A program made the position numbers and the translations under genes. 64,000 nucleotides of DNA from Magicicada septendecula (taxonomy: Eukaryota > Arthropoda > Insecta > Hemiptera > Cicadidae), in assembly GCA_034769895.1 (NCBI GenBank), contig CM068370.1:46366344-46430343 (forward strand). The letters are read 5' to 3'. Every line of letters begins with the position of its first letter. Positions within the stretch are counted from its first letter, which is position 1. The notes under the pieces are model-generated. The model worked only from the letters and a program-made list of their open reading frames with translations, was not told the origin of the DNA and did not search any database. Positions 33,245 to 45,100 of the stretch are shown here, piece by piece.

Positions 33245-35894
33245 CACTAGTAGAACCGTTCCAGATAACACCAGATGTCTAGCCATAAAAAGCTACTGTT
33301 GTAAGAAAAACAGATTACCAGAAGTCATTCAATATGAGGACGATAATCCTGAACTGTGGCAATGTAAGTTAGAAGAGGTCCGAGAATTCCAAAGGGAAAA
33401 AACTTGTCGACAAGTAAGTAAGGTACAGGCCGAAAATTTAATTCAAATATATAATAAACACAAACATGTATTCTCCAATGCTCCAGGTAAAGTAAAAGGA
33501 TATCAGTGTGTAATAAATTTTAAAGAACCAGTGGACTTTCGCAGAAAATCATACCCAATTGCTTATTCCATAAAAAACGAAGTCCGGGACGAGATTAATC
33601 GTATGATTCAAGATGACATAATAGAATATAGTCAATCACCATATACCAGTCCCATAGTGGCAGTCCCGAAAAAGAACGGAAGGAACTGTCAATTTAAAAG
33701 GCTACCTTTCGGACTAATTAATTCTGTTGCAATATTTGTAAAATGTATGGACCAAGTATTGGGACAAGAAACACTGCAGTTCACTACGGTCTATGTAGAT
33801 GACCTACTTATAACTTCTTCACATTGGGATGAACATTGCGAGCGGGTGGAACAGGTACTGAGAAAATTATCCGAAAACAACATAACACTTAAGCTGAATA
33901 AATCTAAATTTATCGCCAATCAAGTAAAGTTCTTAGGTTTTAATTTGTCTGAGGAGGGTATCACACCTTCAACAGAAAAGGTAGAAGCAATTCAACTGTT
34001 CCCTACTCCAAAAAATAGAAAACAGCTACAATCCTTTCTTGGAATTTGTAACTATTACCGAAAATTCCAAGATAACTATTCGGAAGTAACTGCCAAGTTT
34101 CAGAAACAATTATCATCCAAAGACAAATGGGCCTGGGGACCAGAACAAGATAAAATTCTGCAATTAATCAAGAAGAAATTTTTAGAAACAGTTATGTTGT
34201 ACCACCCTGTTTTTAACAAACGCTTTTATTTAAATTGTGACGCGAGCAATGTTAGGTTAGGAGCTACCCTATATCAAGAAGATAAAGAAGGACATCATAT
34301 GGTAATCAGCTTCGCCAGCAGAGTGCTTAACAACTGCGAACGCAATTATAACGTTACCGAGAAGGAGCTGCTAAGTGTAGTATACGCATGCAATAAATTT
34401 AGAACTTACATACTCGGATACCCAGTGACAGTAAGAAGTGACCATAAATCAATTTCATTTCTAAAAAGATGTAAACTTAGTCATGGCCTGCTAACTAGAT
34501 GGGTCCTTGCATTGCAAGAGTATTGCATTGATTGGGAATATATACCTGGAAGAAAGAACATAGCAGCCGATATCTTGTCCCGAATAAACATACAAGACCA
34601 ATCGTTCGAAGGAGAAAAGGAAGAGATTGCAAAAGTGTACCATGTCATTAAGAGTCGGAAGGATTTGGAAATTATTACAAATGAAATTAATCAACACCAA
34701 AAATCGGATCCCAAATTAATAAACACACGCCAGAAGATACAAAGTGCTGATGAAGTTATTACTAAATATTACTGTATACATGATGATCGATTATTTATTA
34801 AGGTCACCCCTAAACAAATAAACTGGAAACTAGTAATTCCCACCGCTGTGGAAAACAAATTGATATTGGATTACCATGAACGATATGGACACATGGGAAC
34901 CATGAAAATCGTCAAAGCCCTGGAAGAACAAGTGTACATAAAAAATATAACCAGAAAAGTACAAAAATCTATACAAGCATGTCACATCTGCCAGATGGTT
35001 AAACATAATAATGAGAAGAAGGAGGGAGTCATGATCCCTATCACATCCAAATATAAGCTGGAGAAAGTATTTCTGGTTATATGTGGACCATTCCCACGCA
35101 GTGGAGGAAACCATAGATATAAATTCATAATTATTATTTTTGATCACTTTTCCAAATACACTAAACTCTACGCTATTAGCAGAGCCACGACCAAGAAAAT
35201 TCTGGAAATAGTCATTGTACGTTACATAACAGAGATTGGTAAACCGTCATCTATTATTACCGATCATGGTACACAATTCAAGGGCTGTAAATGGAGAAAT
35301 AATCTTTTAAAACACAACATTAGAACATATAAGACTTCAGTATACCACCCCAGCAGTAATCCGGCAGAACGTGTGTTGAGGGAAGTTGGCAGAATACTCC
35401 GAACTTACTGTCATGACCAACAGAGAAGGTGGTACGAATACTTGTCACTGACCGAAGAGTTCTTAAATATATCTTACCATCAATCCATTGAAAATACCCC
35501 TTATACTGTTATGTTTGAAAGGCTTCCACCTAGAGAAATCCAGGATATTATAAACTTTCCAAATAACACAGCATATCAATTTGAAACCGTTAAATTTTAT
35601 AACCGAGTAATGGAAAAGGCGGAAATGAAGAAAAGGAAATATGAAAAGAATAATCCAAAACCAATTAAGTACCAAGTGGGCGAGAAAATATTAGTAAGAA
35701 ACAGGGAGCTACCAAGCACTCTAGAGGGAATAACTAAAAAATTATTATTATTATATACTGGGCCATATGTGATAACAAAAAATAATAATAACAATACATA
35801 TGAAATAACCCTATACATACATATAATGAACCCTATCATGAAAAGGATTAAGGGAACATACAATCAGGAGTCCATAAAGAAATATTATGAATAA
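33207..35894 (+). CDS. G1 pol: RT (motif A deleted), RNase H, integrase (first Asp lost)
   Basis: The frame is open from 33207, overlapping protease. RT: VAVPKKNGRN is followed directly by CQFKRLPFGL near 33687, so the usual ~60 residues with the motif-A Asp are missing. YVDD is present at 33792-33803. RNase H: LNCDASNVRLGA, EKELLSVVYA, RSDHKSISFL. Integrase: HERYGH and CHIC zinc residues. LVICGPFPRSGG has Val (GTT, 35076) where the first catalytic Asp is expected. IITDHGTQF and SNPAERV keep the other two. An 18-bp in-frame insertion near 35815 is absent from G2. Confidence 0.85.
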   Translation, partial: HPKKGLWTAELVDTSRTVPDNTRCLAIKSYCCKKNRLPEVIQYEDDNPELWQCKLEEVREFQREKTCRQVSKVQAENLIQIYNKHKHVFSNAPGKVKGYQCVINFKEPVDFRRKSYPIAYSIKNEVRDEINRMIQDDIIEYSQSPYTSPIVAVPKKNGRNCQFKRLPFGLINSVAIFVKCMDQVLGQETLQFTTVYVDDLLITSSHWDEHCERVEQVLRKLSENNITLKLNKSKFIANQVKFLGFNLSEEGITPSTEKVEAIQLFPTPKNRKQLQSFLGICNYYRKFQDNYSEVTAKFQKQLSSKDKWAWGPEQDKILQLIKKKFLETVMLYHPVFNKRFYLNCDASNVRLGATLYQEDKEGHHMVISFASRVLNNCERNYNVTEKELLSVVYACNKFRTYILGYPVTVRSDHKSISFLKRCKLSHGLLTRWVLALQEYCIDWEYIPGRKNIAADILSRINIQDQSFEGEKEEIAKVYHVIKSRKDLEIITNEINQHQKSDPKLINTRQKIQSADEVITKYYCIHDDRLFIKVTPKQINWKLVIPTAVENKLILDYHERYGHMGTMKIVKALEEQVYIKNITRKVQKSIQACHICQMVKHNNEKKEGVMIPITSKYKLEKVFLVICGPFPRSGGNHRYKFIIIIFDHFSKYTKLYAISRATTKKILEIVIVRYITEIGKPSSIITDHGTQFKGCKWRNNLLKHNIRTYKTSVYHPSSNPAERVLREVGRILRTYCHDQQRRWYEYLSLTEEFLNISYHQSIENTPYTVMFERLPPREIQDIINFPNNTAYQFETVKFYNRVMEKAEMKKRKYEKNNPKPIKYQVGEKILVRNRELPSTLEGITKKLLLLYTGPYVITKNNNNNTYEITLYIHIMNPIMKRIKGTYNQESIKKYYE

Positions 35895-37490
35895 ATTCTA
35901 AAATACAATAAGAACAATTTATTACCAGTCTTGAAGAGAAAATAATTGGAATTTAAAAAGAATTTGAATTTGAATACAACCACTAAATTGTAAAATACAA
36001 TAAGAACCACTTATTATCGATTTTGAAGAAAACAACACTTGTAAATAAAAGAGAATTTGTTGAACAATAAAATAAATAGAAAAAAAATGTCATTCAAAAT
36101 GAAGTAAGTCTGAATTAAAATATAGTTATGAAGAAGGTATTAAGAAGAGTTAATAACAAACCCCAAGATTACAGAAGAAAGCGAGAATTATTACTAAACA
36201 TCTACAAAGAAATAGTGTGAATAATGAATAATGAAACCCCAAGATTACAGAAGAAAGCTAGAATTATTACTAAACGTCTACAAAGAAATAGAGTGAATAA
36301 TGAATAATGAAACCCCAAGATAAAAGTTTTTATCTCAAATCTACCTATGCAAAATAAAGAAAGAGAAAAGTCGTATGACCTAAAATACATACCACATTGC
36401 CAAGTGAAGGAAACAACTTCAGTAAACGATTGAATGTAACCAATGTAATATTAAAGAAAACAAGAAAGAAAGAGTATTTATGAACATAATTCATTGAAAA
36501 ATAAACAGCCAAAATAATGAAATACGATAAGAAAAATAATAGTTGAGCTAAGGACTGTATTTAGTCAGAAACACAGTTATAATGATTAAAGAGTATTTAT
36601 GAACATAATTCATTGAAAAATAAACAGCCAAAATAATGAAATACGATAAGAAAAATAATAGTTGAGCTAAGGACTGTATTTAGTCAGAAACACAGTTATA
36701 ATGATTATCACACAATAACTATTTAGAAAATATTGAGATCAGAAAAACAAATGAAGAAGATACTTAGCATTATAATCACAACAAGAATGAAAAACAAAAT
36801 TAATTACAAATGATAACTGTCAGATTTAATATCAAAGAATGTTTAAGGAAACTAAAATGGAATCACAAAGTATGAAGGATAGTAATGAAGAAATATAAAA
36901 GCAACAAAGAAAAAAAAATGTTTCCCAAATATTTATTATTAAGTAGTTAAAGAGATTATTAGGAGATTATTATATTTTATAGCTGACTGTAGATGAATTC
37001 CAGCAGTACTATATTAAGGTGTGGTGTGGGCAGCAGAGTATGAAGCCAAACAGTGCCTCTCTGAACTGTACCAACGCACATATTAGGGCTTGTTAGGGAA
37101 ATTAAATATTTAAGGAATATTAGAATAGTTGCAAGAATGACCTCAGTTTCCAAAAGAGTAGGATGAAGAAAACAGAAGGAAATTAGATGACAGAAGAATA
37201 ATTGAGAAATACAGTGATTACAGTAATTATAAGTAGAAGAGATGTGAACCTAAAGTACCATTGAATATTGTAGCCAACTATCAACAAATACTGTTTACAG
37301 AAATTAAAAATGATCAAGAATGTTAATTAAAATGATGAAATGTTATTAAATAAAGAATTATTAATACTAGTCTAATGAAGTTACATTGAGAATCCCATCG
37401 TCAACCATTAATATTGATATGAAGAAAAGGCATGTGAAAAAGACAAGTTTATTTGACCTAAACTTCATTCAGGTAAACTAAACTTTTTTA
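35895..37490 (+). other. G1 3' non-coding region with internal tandem repeats
   Basis: No env-like frame. Repeats: two diverged units starting aaaatacaataagaa (about 35898 and 35991), about 2.2 units of a ~74-bp repeat beginning aaccccaagattacag (about 36160-36322), and two near-identical 119-bp units starting agagtatttatg (36471 and 36590). The same repeats exist inverted in G2. Confidence 0.85.
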
Positions 37491-37504
37491 TGAGGGGGAG
37501 CATA
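37491..37504 (+). other. G1 polypurine tract
   Basis: tgagggggagcata directly precedes TGTAACGC of the 3' LTR. Confidence 0.8.
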
Positions 37505-38519
37505 TGTAACGCAACAGAAATGCTGGCATCCATGTTACATAAAAATTATATTAACAAAATAATAAACAAGTCAATATCTAACCCCATGATAAAACGAAAG
37601 TCTATTAATTACATTTATAATTATAGATAAAGATAAATAAGGATGCAAGGTAGAAATAATGAGAATAAACAAACCTGTAAGTTAGATAATAGTTAATGAT
37701 CTATGTTCAGTGAAAAGTAAATCAATGTGATACTGATGAGAAGTGTAAGAAGTAGAATAGTACAGAAATTGTCAAAGTAAATGACCATGAAAGTAAACAA
37801 AAATGAAACAATAATTTACCTTATAGCAATAGCAAGTAAGGATTTTGAGTTAAATGATATTATTTTGTGACAAAGAATGTTATGATAAAGTTTATGTTAT
37901 GTTATACCAATTACTTGTTGAGTTAATGAAAGGTAATGAAACAAGATGTATTATTGTTGTAGAATGATGTGTGAAGCAGCTAGTTAGCGTTAATAGATTT
38001 GAATTTTCTTATATGTGATCCATAGGTCAAGATAAAATTGTCATTAGATATGGAAAAAATAATTGTTTATGTAAATGTTAATAGTTAAGATTTGATTATA
38101 TGTATGAATTTATGTAAAAGGGCTATAGATGTTTACTAGTTATAAACACAGGTAGGTCCGTATACAATAAAAGGCCTACCAGCAAAAAAACACTATATAA
38201 CCACTCATAACATAAAGGTTAGGCACATGAATTAATAATAATTAATGAATACGGTTTGAAGAGCTAGGAAAAAACATTAAATTAGTAATGATATATAATA
38301 AACCATATCAATTTATACAAATTATGATAATGCCACAATGCCATAATATCGATTGATAACGTTTAATATCGAAAAGGTAGTAAATATAAAAGAAACAGGC
38401 TCATATAAAAAAACCAGCAGAATATGTGTAGAAAATAATAAACCAACTATCGGTAAAGTTATATTCCGATATGATAGCAAATTAATAAGGAATAGACAAA
38501 AAATATATGAAATAAACAC
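37505..38519 (+). repeat. G1 3' LTR, left part
   Basis: Matches 28338-29351 with a few substitutions. It is interrupted after the target word aacac (38515-38519) by the BEL composite. Confidence 0.95.
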
Positions 38520-38836
38520 TGTTGCGGTTTGGAAGCTCTTGAAGAATCGCGAGTTGTTCCAAAGACGCTAATAAGGAAGGCTGGATTGTTTGTTAGAAAG
38601 AAGTGGACTGTATTTGAGATATTGAACATGCGTTTATTGAATAATTTGGTTTGTTAGTTACGATCGGCACGTGCGGATGCGTTTTGAGGCGATAATGCCC
38701 GAAATCAACTTTGAATGAAATCGTGGTCCATGGTAGATGGACGCAGGTAGACGATTAAAGTTGAATGTTATAAATGTATGCTGAATAATAGCCAAAAGCA
38801 GCGGCTGTAAGAGAAGTGTTTAACGAGAGTTGCGCG
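38520..38836 (+). repeat. BEL left LTR, truncated (~317 bp)
   Basis: TGTTGCGGTTTGGAAGCTC through gagagttgcgc matches 55110-55428 of the complete LTR with scattered substitutions. It then joins minus-strand RT sequence at a shared gcgc. Confidence 0.85.
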
Positions 38837-41533
38837 AAGAGTCATAATCTTATGGTGGTTAGAGAACCATTTGTGTAACGAAAAACCATACCTCCTCAAC
38901 AACATCTCGATCTCGCCTTTCATTTCAGCTAAGCTGTTCGGATCATCCGAACCCGTTATGAGATCGTCTACGTAAAAGTCATTTGCTATGGCCTTAGCAG
39001 CGGTAGGGTAGTCGGCTTTATTTTCATATGCTATTTGAGCCAGACAACGCGTAGCAAGGAAGGAGGCACTAGCAGTGCCATATGTAACCGTCCTTAACGC
39101 GTAATGTCGCAATTCCTTATGCGGTGCATCACGCCAAACAATGCGTTGCAAGTTTGAATCCTTAGGATTAACAATGATCTGGCGATACATCTTTTCAATG
39201 TCCGCAATAAGTACGTATCGGTGGGTGCGGAACCGAACCATTATCGAAAACAGATCCTGCTGGATCGTAGGACCGACCATTAAAGTGTCGTTAAGGGAAA
39301 AATTATTGGTGGTTTTAGCGGATGCGTCAAATACCACGCGCAATTTAGTGGTTAAGCTAGAGTCTTTGAAGACTGCGTGATGGGGCAGATAAAAGATCTC
39401 TGACCTGTCAAGCGACAGATCGTATTCATTAAGCGGCGACATGTGGCCGCCAAGTCTTAAGTAGTCACTCATGAACTCACTATAATCCTTGTAAAGGGTA
39501 GGGTTCTGCTTGAATTTGAATTCTAACGATTGGAATCTGCGTATTGCTCCGCGGAGAGAATCTCCCAAATAAGATTTATCAGATCTGCGGGGCAGGGCTA
39601 CCACGAATCTCCCGTCGCGATTGCGGCTAGTGTTTTCCACGAAATGCCTTTCACACGGTGAGTCCTCAGATCGGGTTTCGCGACTAGAGATCTCCTCCAA
39701 CTTCCAAAATTCCTTTAGTTGCGAGGAAACCTGATTATCATCCTTACAGACCATAAATGAAGAAACCGTTCTAGTCATGTCGACGTTGAATGGTAAGTCA
39801 CCGGCCAAAATAAATCCTAACTTGGTTTCCTGAATTATAGGAAAGTGTGGTCCGCGCGTATATTTCACAGGTTCAATTAATTGTAGAAAATATTGAGCGC
39901 CGATTAATATATCGACTTGCGATGAGCAATGTAGGTGAGGATCCGCCAAGAATATGCGCTTGGGTAAATTTAAAGAGGTAAGATTGAACGACTCCGCCGG
40001 TAAATTATTAGTTATACTGGGTAATACGGCACAATGTACGTTTAACGTGAAGGGTTTATAGCGTGAATGTAGCCTTACGTTAGTACTGAAGTCAGCCCGG
40101 GAAAGCGAGTTGTTTATACCCGTGATGGGCAATTGCGATTTAACTAATTGGAGGCCCAACCTGCGGGCGAAATCCATTGTGCAAAAGTTCGCTTGAGAAC
40201 CGGAATCCAGTAATATCCTAACGGGAAATTTTTTGCCGACCTTATTGTATGTCATACAGACGGCGGTAGATAACAATACCGATTTATTGGTCTGTGATTT
40301 CAGTGAACACTGGTTGTTAACAGAAGTTACGTCCCTGTTGGGGACATGAATCATGGTGTGGTGACGCCTAGAACATTTTTTACACGAAAATTTGGAGGGA
40401 CATTTTGAACCCTCGTGTCCCGAACGGAGACAGTTTAAGCAAAGTTTGTTTTTTAGTAACGCATTTTTTCTATCAGGGATAGACAGCGATATAAATTGTG
40501 GGCAATCGTTAAGTCTATGTTCACCGTTACATAGTCTGCATAAATTATTTCTAATATGTGAGTGGAATGCGCCCTTTGGAGTGCTTATCTGTTTAACTGC
40601 CTTGCGATAAGGAGACTTATCGCTTTTGTTCAACCTGCTCGTTGGGCTAGTCGCGTTATCGATATTTTGCAGTAGTTTCCTACGTGAATTTAAAAAATTT
40701 ATAAAACTATTAAAATCAGGGAGCTTATGCTCCGATAAACTCTCTTTCCACAAACGTAAAGTGTAACTGTCAAGTTTTTTGGCTAGATAATTTACTACAA
40801 TAATTTCAAACGTGTTGACTGGCAGTTTGAGATTATTTAAAGCGTTTATATTTCCAGAGATTTGATCAATAAATTGCGATATGCTACCTTGGGATTCCTG
40901 CTGAACTAATGGTACGTCTAGTACATTCCACACGTGGTGAGCGGAGACAATCAGCTTACTATCATATCTATTCCTCAACAGATCGATAGCCACCGCGTAA
41001 TTTTCATGTGTTATGGGTAATGATTTTATTACGTTAAGCGCCTCGCCATATAATGACGAGTGCAAATAATGAAGCTTCTGTATATCTGTCAGGTCTGTTC
41101 TGACATGAATTAGTTCCATAAAAATATGGTAATAATGTTGCCATTCCACAATACTACCCTCGAACCGTGGTAATTTTATTGGTTCCAATTGAATGGGAGT
41201 TGTTTTAGGCTGTTTACCATCAGTATTAATTAGTGGTTTTTGGTTCAAGTGCTCAGATTGCTCCAACAAGTGTTGCAATTTACATTCTATAGCACAGAGA
41301 TCGTCCTCCGTTTGCACTCTATCACTTGTTGACGCAACGTCTGCTTCCTCAGCCTCGATTTGTGACTGTATCTCGTCATATTTGGTGGATAATTCCATCA
41401 AATGACGCAGTTTTATTTTGAGCGCATGAGGATCGCTGTTTAACAAATCAAAATTATCCGCGAAGGTATTTATTCGGGATATTGAGGCCTTAATTGTACC
41501 TCGTTTTTTTATCAGAGCCCTTACATCGGCCAT
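38837..41533 (-). pseudogene. BEL copy B1: gag, protease and RT, truncated
   Basis: ATG at 41533. The first ~900 codons equal copy B2: LPRFEGSIVEWQHYY domain, zinc knuckles, protease LLDSGSQ, RT with YVLIADIEKMY and FYVDDLI. After KIMTLRA the frame runs into inverted LTR sequence and stops at 38768. Phe for Leu in TTNNFSLND distinguishes it from B2 and B3. Confidence 0.92.
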
Positions 41534-41896
41534 TATTACAGTTTGAGATAAAAAATGGAAAGATATTTAGAAACAATTGAGCATCGAGCATGTGAACCAC
41601 AAACTTAATTTTGAATGAGTTTAAGTACGTTTGGTAGCTAGCGATCGTTGGTTTGAACATAAACTTACTCTCTCTAACTAATCAAACTCGTTGGCAGTTA
41701 AATTATTGAAATTATAAATCTAAATGATTACAAAGTATAGCTTTATCTTTAAAGTTCTGACTGATAATGAGCTGCCAACCATCTATTAATTTATATTGTG
41801 TAATAAGTTAATTGTTTATATAAATATGTCAAAAATACACACTGGGTGAAATATTATTAAAAATAAATCAAATATAGGTAAAGTTTATAGTCACGT
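41534..41896 (-). other. BEL 5' leader, copy 1
   Basis: AT-rich sequence upstream of the minus-strand ATG, repeated at 46558-46920 and 51588-51950 with one or two substitutions. No open frame. Confidence 0.7.
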
Positions 41897-42177
41897 GGCC
41901 GTCGATTCAATTTTGACGGATTATATCTTTATTCGGATTCGATGATAGCGTTGTACTGGATACATCAGCAATCTTCCCGCTGGAAGGTATTTGTGGCTAA
42001 CCGTGTCGCAGAAATACAGCGTCTTGTTAGCAGCAGGGGAATTTGGCGTCATGTAGTATCGAATGACAACCCTGCCGACGTTTTATCGCGCGGTTGCCTC
42101 CCTCGTGGTGTGCACTGTCATGCTCAATGGTGGCATGGTCCCTCCTGGTTGGCTCGTGATGCGGCCTCATGGCCGGT
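41897..42177 (+). pseudogene. BEL plus-strand RNase H-region segment, copy 1
   Basis: About 281 bp coding IALYWIHQQSSRWKVFVANR to DAASWPV. It is the reverse complement of 43010-43290, with one base missing near 41907. It joins the minus-strand integrase segment at 42177-42180. The 125-codon open frame across the joint is chimeric and not a gene. Confidence 0.85.
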
Positions 42178-45100
42178 TTTAAAGGCGTTGGAAGTAAGAT
42201 CCGACACCAATTCTAAATGGATGGCCCTAGTACACATGCATATAAATAGAGCGATATATGCCTTGGTCGTGGACTTAGAGCGCTGCCCGCCATGGCGCAA
42301 AAACACCGGACCTGCGTAATCCTCGGCCGACTGTGAGAATGGCCTTGACGGCGTGACCCTAGAAGAGGGTAATTGACCGAGTAATTGATTCGCGCCTTTA
42401 GCCCGGAAACGAAAACAAGTGACACACTTATGTATCACTGAGCGGATATAGGACTTATCGTGTATGATCCAATACTTAAGCCTAAGCGAAGCTTGAGTTG
42501 ATTGCACTCCAGCGTGCAACAAACGGATGTGTTCGTATTCAATTATTAATCTCGTGAGATGAGAGTGCGGGTGTAAAATTATTTGGTGTTTAGTCTCGTA
42601 GCTAAGTGGGGAGAATTGCAAGCGTCCACCCACTCTTAAAATGCCTGATTTATCCAGGAATGGGTTGAGAGCAAGAATTTTACTACTGCGTGGAAGGCAC
42701 CGGTGTGCCTCAAGTTCCCTAACCTCTACGTCGAAATGCAACTTCTGAGATTGCCGGACAAAAACCAAGAGCGTGTCAGACAATTCTTGAGCCGACAAAA
42801 AGGACGTGTCTCTATCAACCACCGCGAGCCTAGAATTGCGAAGAAATCGACGGCAGTATGCGAAGACGCGAATAAGCCTCGTAAGAGATGAATAGTTTTC
42901 AATGTAACTATGTGTTGAGGACGCGACAATTAGTGAGGTTTGAGCCTGCTTGCGACGTTCCTCTTCAATGTCGGGAAAGGTACAGGGAGCATTAATGTCG
43001 AACGCGCTAACCGGCCATGAGGCCGCATCACGAGCCAACCAGGAGGGACCATGCCACCATTGAGCATGACAGTGCACACCACGAGGGAGGCAACCGCGCG
43101 ATAAAACGTCGGCAGGATTGTCATTCGATACTACATGACGCCAAATTCCCCTGCTGCTAACAAGACGCTGTATTTCTGCGACACGGTTAGCCACAAATAC
43201 CTTCCAGCGGGAAGATTGCTGATGTATCCAGTACAACGCTATCATCGAATCCGAATAAAGATATAATCCGTCAAAATTGTAATCGACGGCATTTAAAACC
43301 TTGGACGTTAATTGAGCCAACAATAAACAAGCACAAAGTTCAAGTCTAGGAAGCGTTATCTGTTTCAGCGGAGCGACCCTAGATTTAGCACACAACAAGT
43401 TTGATGATATGGCGCCGTTCGAATAGACCGCCCGCACATAAATGCAACACGCGTAACCTTTAACCGAAGCGTCGGCGAATCCGTGCAGCTGCAATGAACT
43501 AACTGGGCAACTGTTCGAACTCTTAACCGACCTCGTAATCTCAAAATGAGTGTCAGAAACTAATTGGGCGTATAATTCCGACCATTGATCGGCTAGTGAC
43601 CCGGACAAGGGTTCGTCCCAATCAGTGCCCGCCAACCACAACTGCTGCACGAAATGCTTGCAGCAAAATGTGATGGGAGCAATTAGACCTAGTGGATCAT
43701 AGATCCCGGCAATGATTGACAACACGCTTCTCTTGTTGAGAACGGTTAGATTGTCATCACCCCTAACGGTGTACAAAAAGTTATCCCCCTCAACATTCCA
43801 CTGTATGCCCAAGGTACGCACGTTTTGACCCTTGCTGAAGTCACGGGTTACTTGGGCGCGAAGAGTCATAATCTTATGGTGGTTAGAGAACCATTTGTGT
43901 AACGAAAAACCATACCTCCTCAACAACATCTCGATCTCGCCTTTCATTTCAGCTAAGCTGTTCGGATCATCCGAACCCGTTATGAGATCGTCTACGTAAA
44001 AGTCATTTGCTATGGCCTTAGCAGCGGTAGGGTAGTCGGCTTTATTTTCATATGCTATTTGAGCCAGACAACGCGTAGCAAGGAAGGAGGCACTAGCAGT
44101 GCCATATGTAACCGTCCTTAACGCGTAATGTCGCAATTCCTTATGCGGTGCATCACGCCAAACAATGCGTTGCAAGTTTGAATCCTTAGGATTAACAATG
44201 ATCTGGCGATACATCTTTTCAATGTCCGCAATAAGTACGTATCGGTGGGTGCGGAACCGAACCATTATCGAAAACAGATCCTGCTGGATCGTAGGACCGA
44301 CCATTAAAGTGTCGTTAAGGGACAAATTATTGGTGGTTTTAGCGGATGCGTCAAATACCACGCGCAATTTAGTGGTTAAGCTAGAGTCTTTGAAGACTGC
44401 GTGATGGGGCAGATAAAAGATCTCTGACCTGTCAAGCGACAGATCGTATTCATTAAGCGGCGACATGTGGCCGCCAAGTCTTAAGTAGTCACTCATGAAC
44501 TCACTATAATCCTTGTAAAGGGTAGGGTTCTGCTTGAATTTGAATTCTAACGATTGGAATCTGCGTATTGCTCCGCGGAGAGAATCTCCCAAATAAGATT
44601 TATCAGATCTGCGGGGCAGGGCTACCACGAATCTCCCGTCGCGATTGCGGCTAGTGTTTTCCACGAAATGCCTTTCACACGGTGAGTCCTCAGATCGGGT
44701 TTCGCGACTAGAGATCTCCTCCAACTTCCAAAATTCCTTTAGTTGCGAGGAAACCTGATTATCATCCTTACAGACCATAAATGAAGAAACCGTTCTAGTC
44801 ATGTCGACGTTGAATGGTAAGTCACCGGCCAAAATAAATCCTAACTTGGTTTCCTGAATTATAGGAAAGTGTGGTCCGCGCGTATATTTCACAGGTTCAA
44901 TTAATTGTAGAAAATATTGAGCGCCGATTAATATATCGACTTGCGATGAGCAATGTAGGTGAGGATCCGCCAAGAATATGCGCTTGGGTAAATTTAAAGA
45001 GGTAAGATTGAACGACTCCGCCGGTAAATTATTAGTTATACTGGGTAATACGGCACAATGTACGTTTAACGTGAAGGGTTTATAGCGTGAATGTAGCCTT

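Noticed and set aside
35463-35863. Phe/Tyr-rich minus-strand frames over G1 integrase (also 58824-59206)
   Set aside because: Shadows of the Lys/Asn-rich integrase C-terminus.
41942-42319. 125-codon plus-strand frame (also at 46966-47343)
   Set aside because: It crosses an inverted joint; the second half is antisense to the BEL integrase. Chimeric, not a gene.
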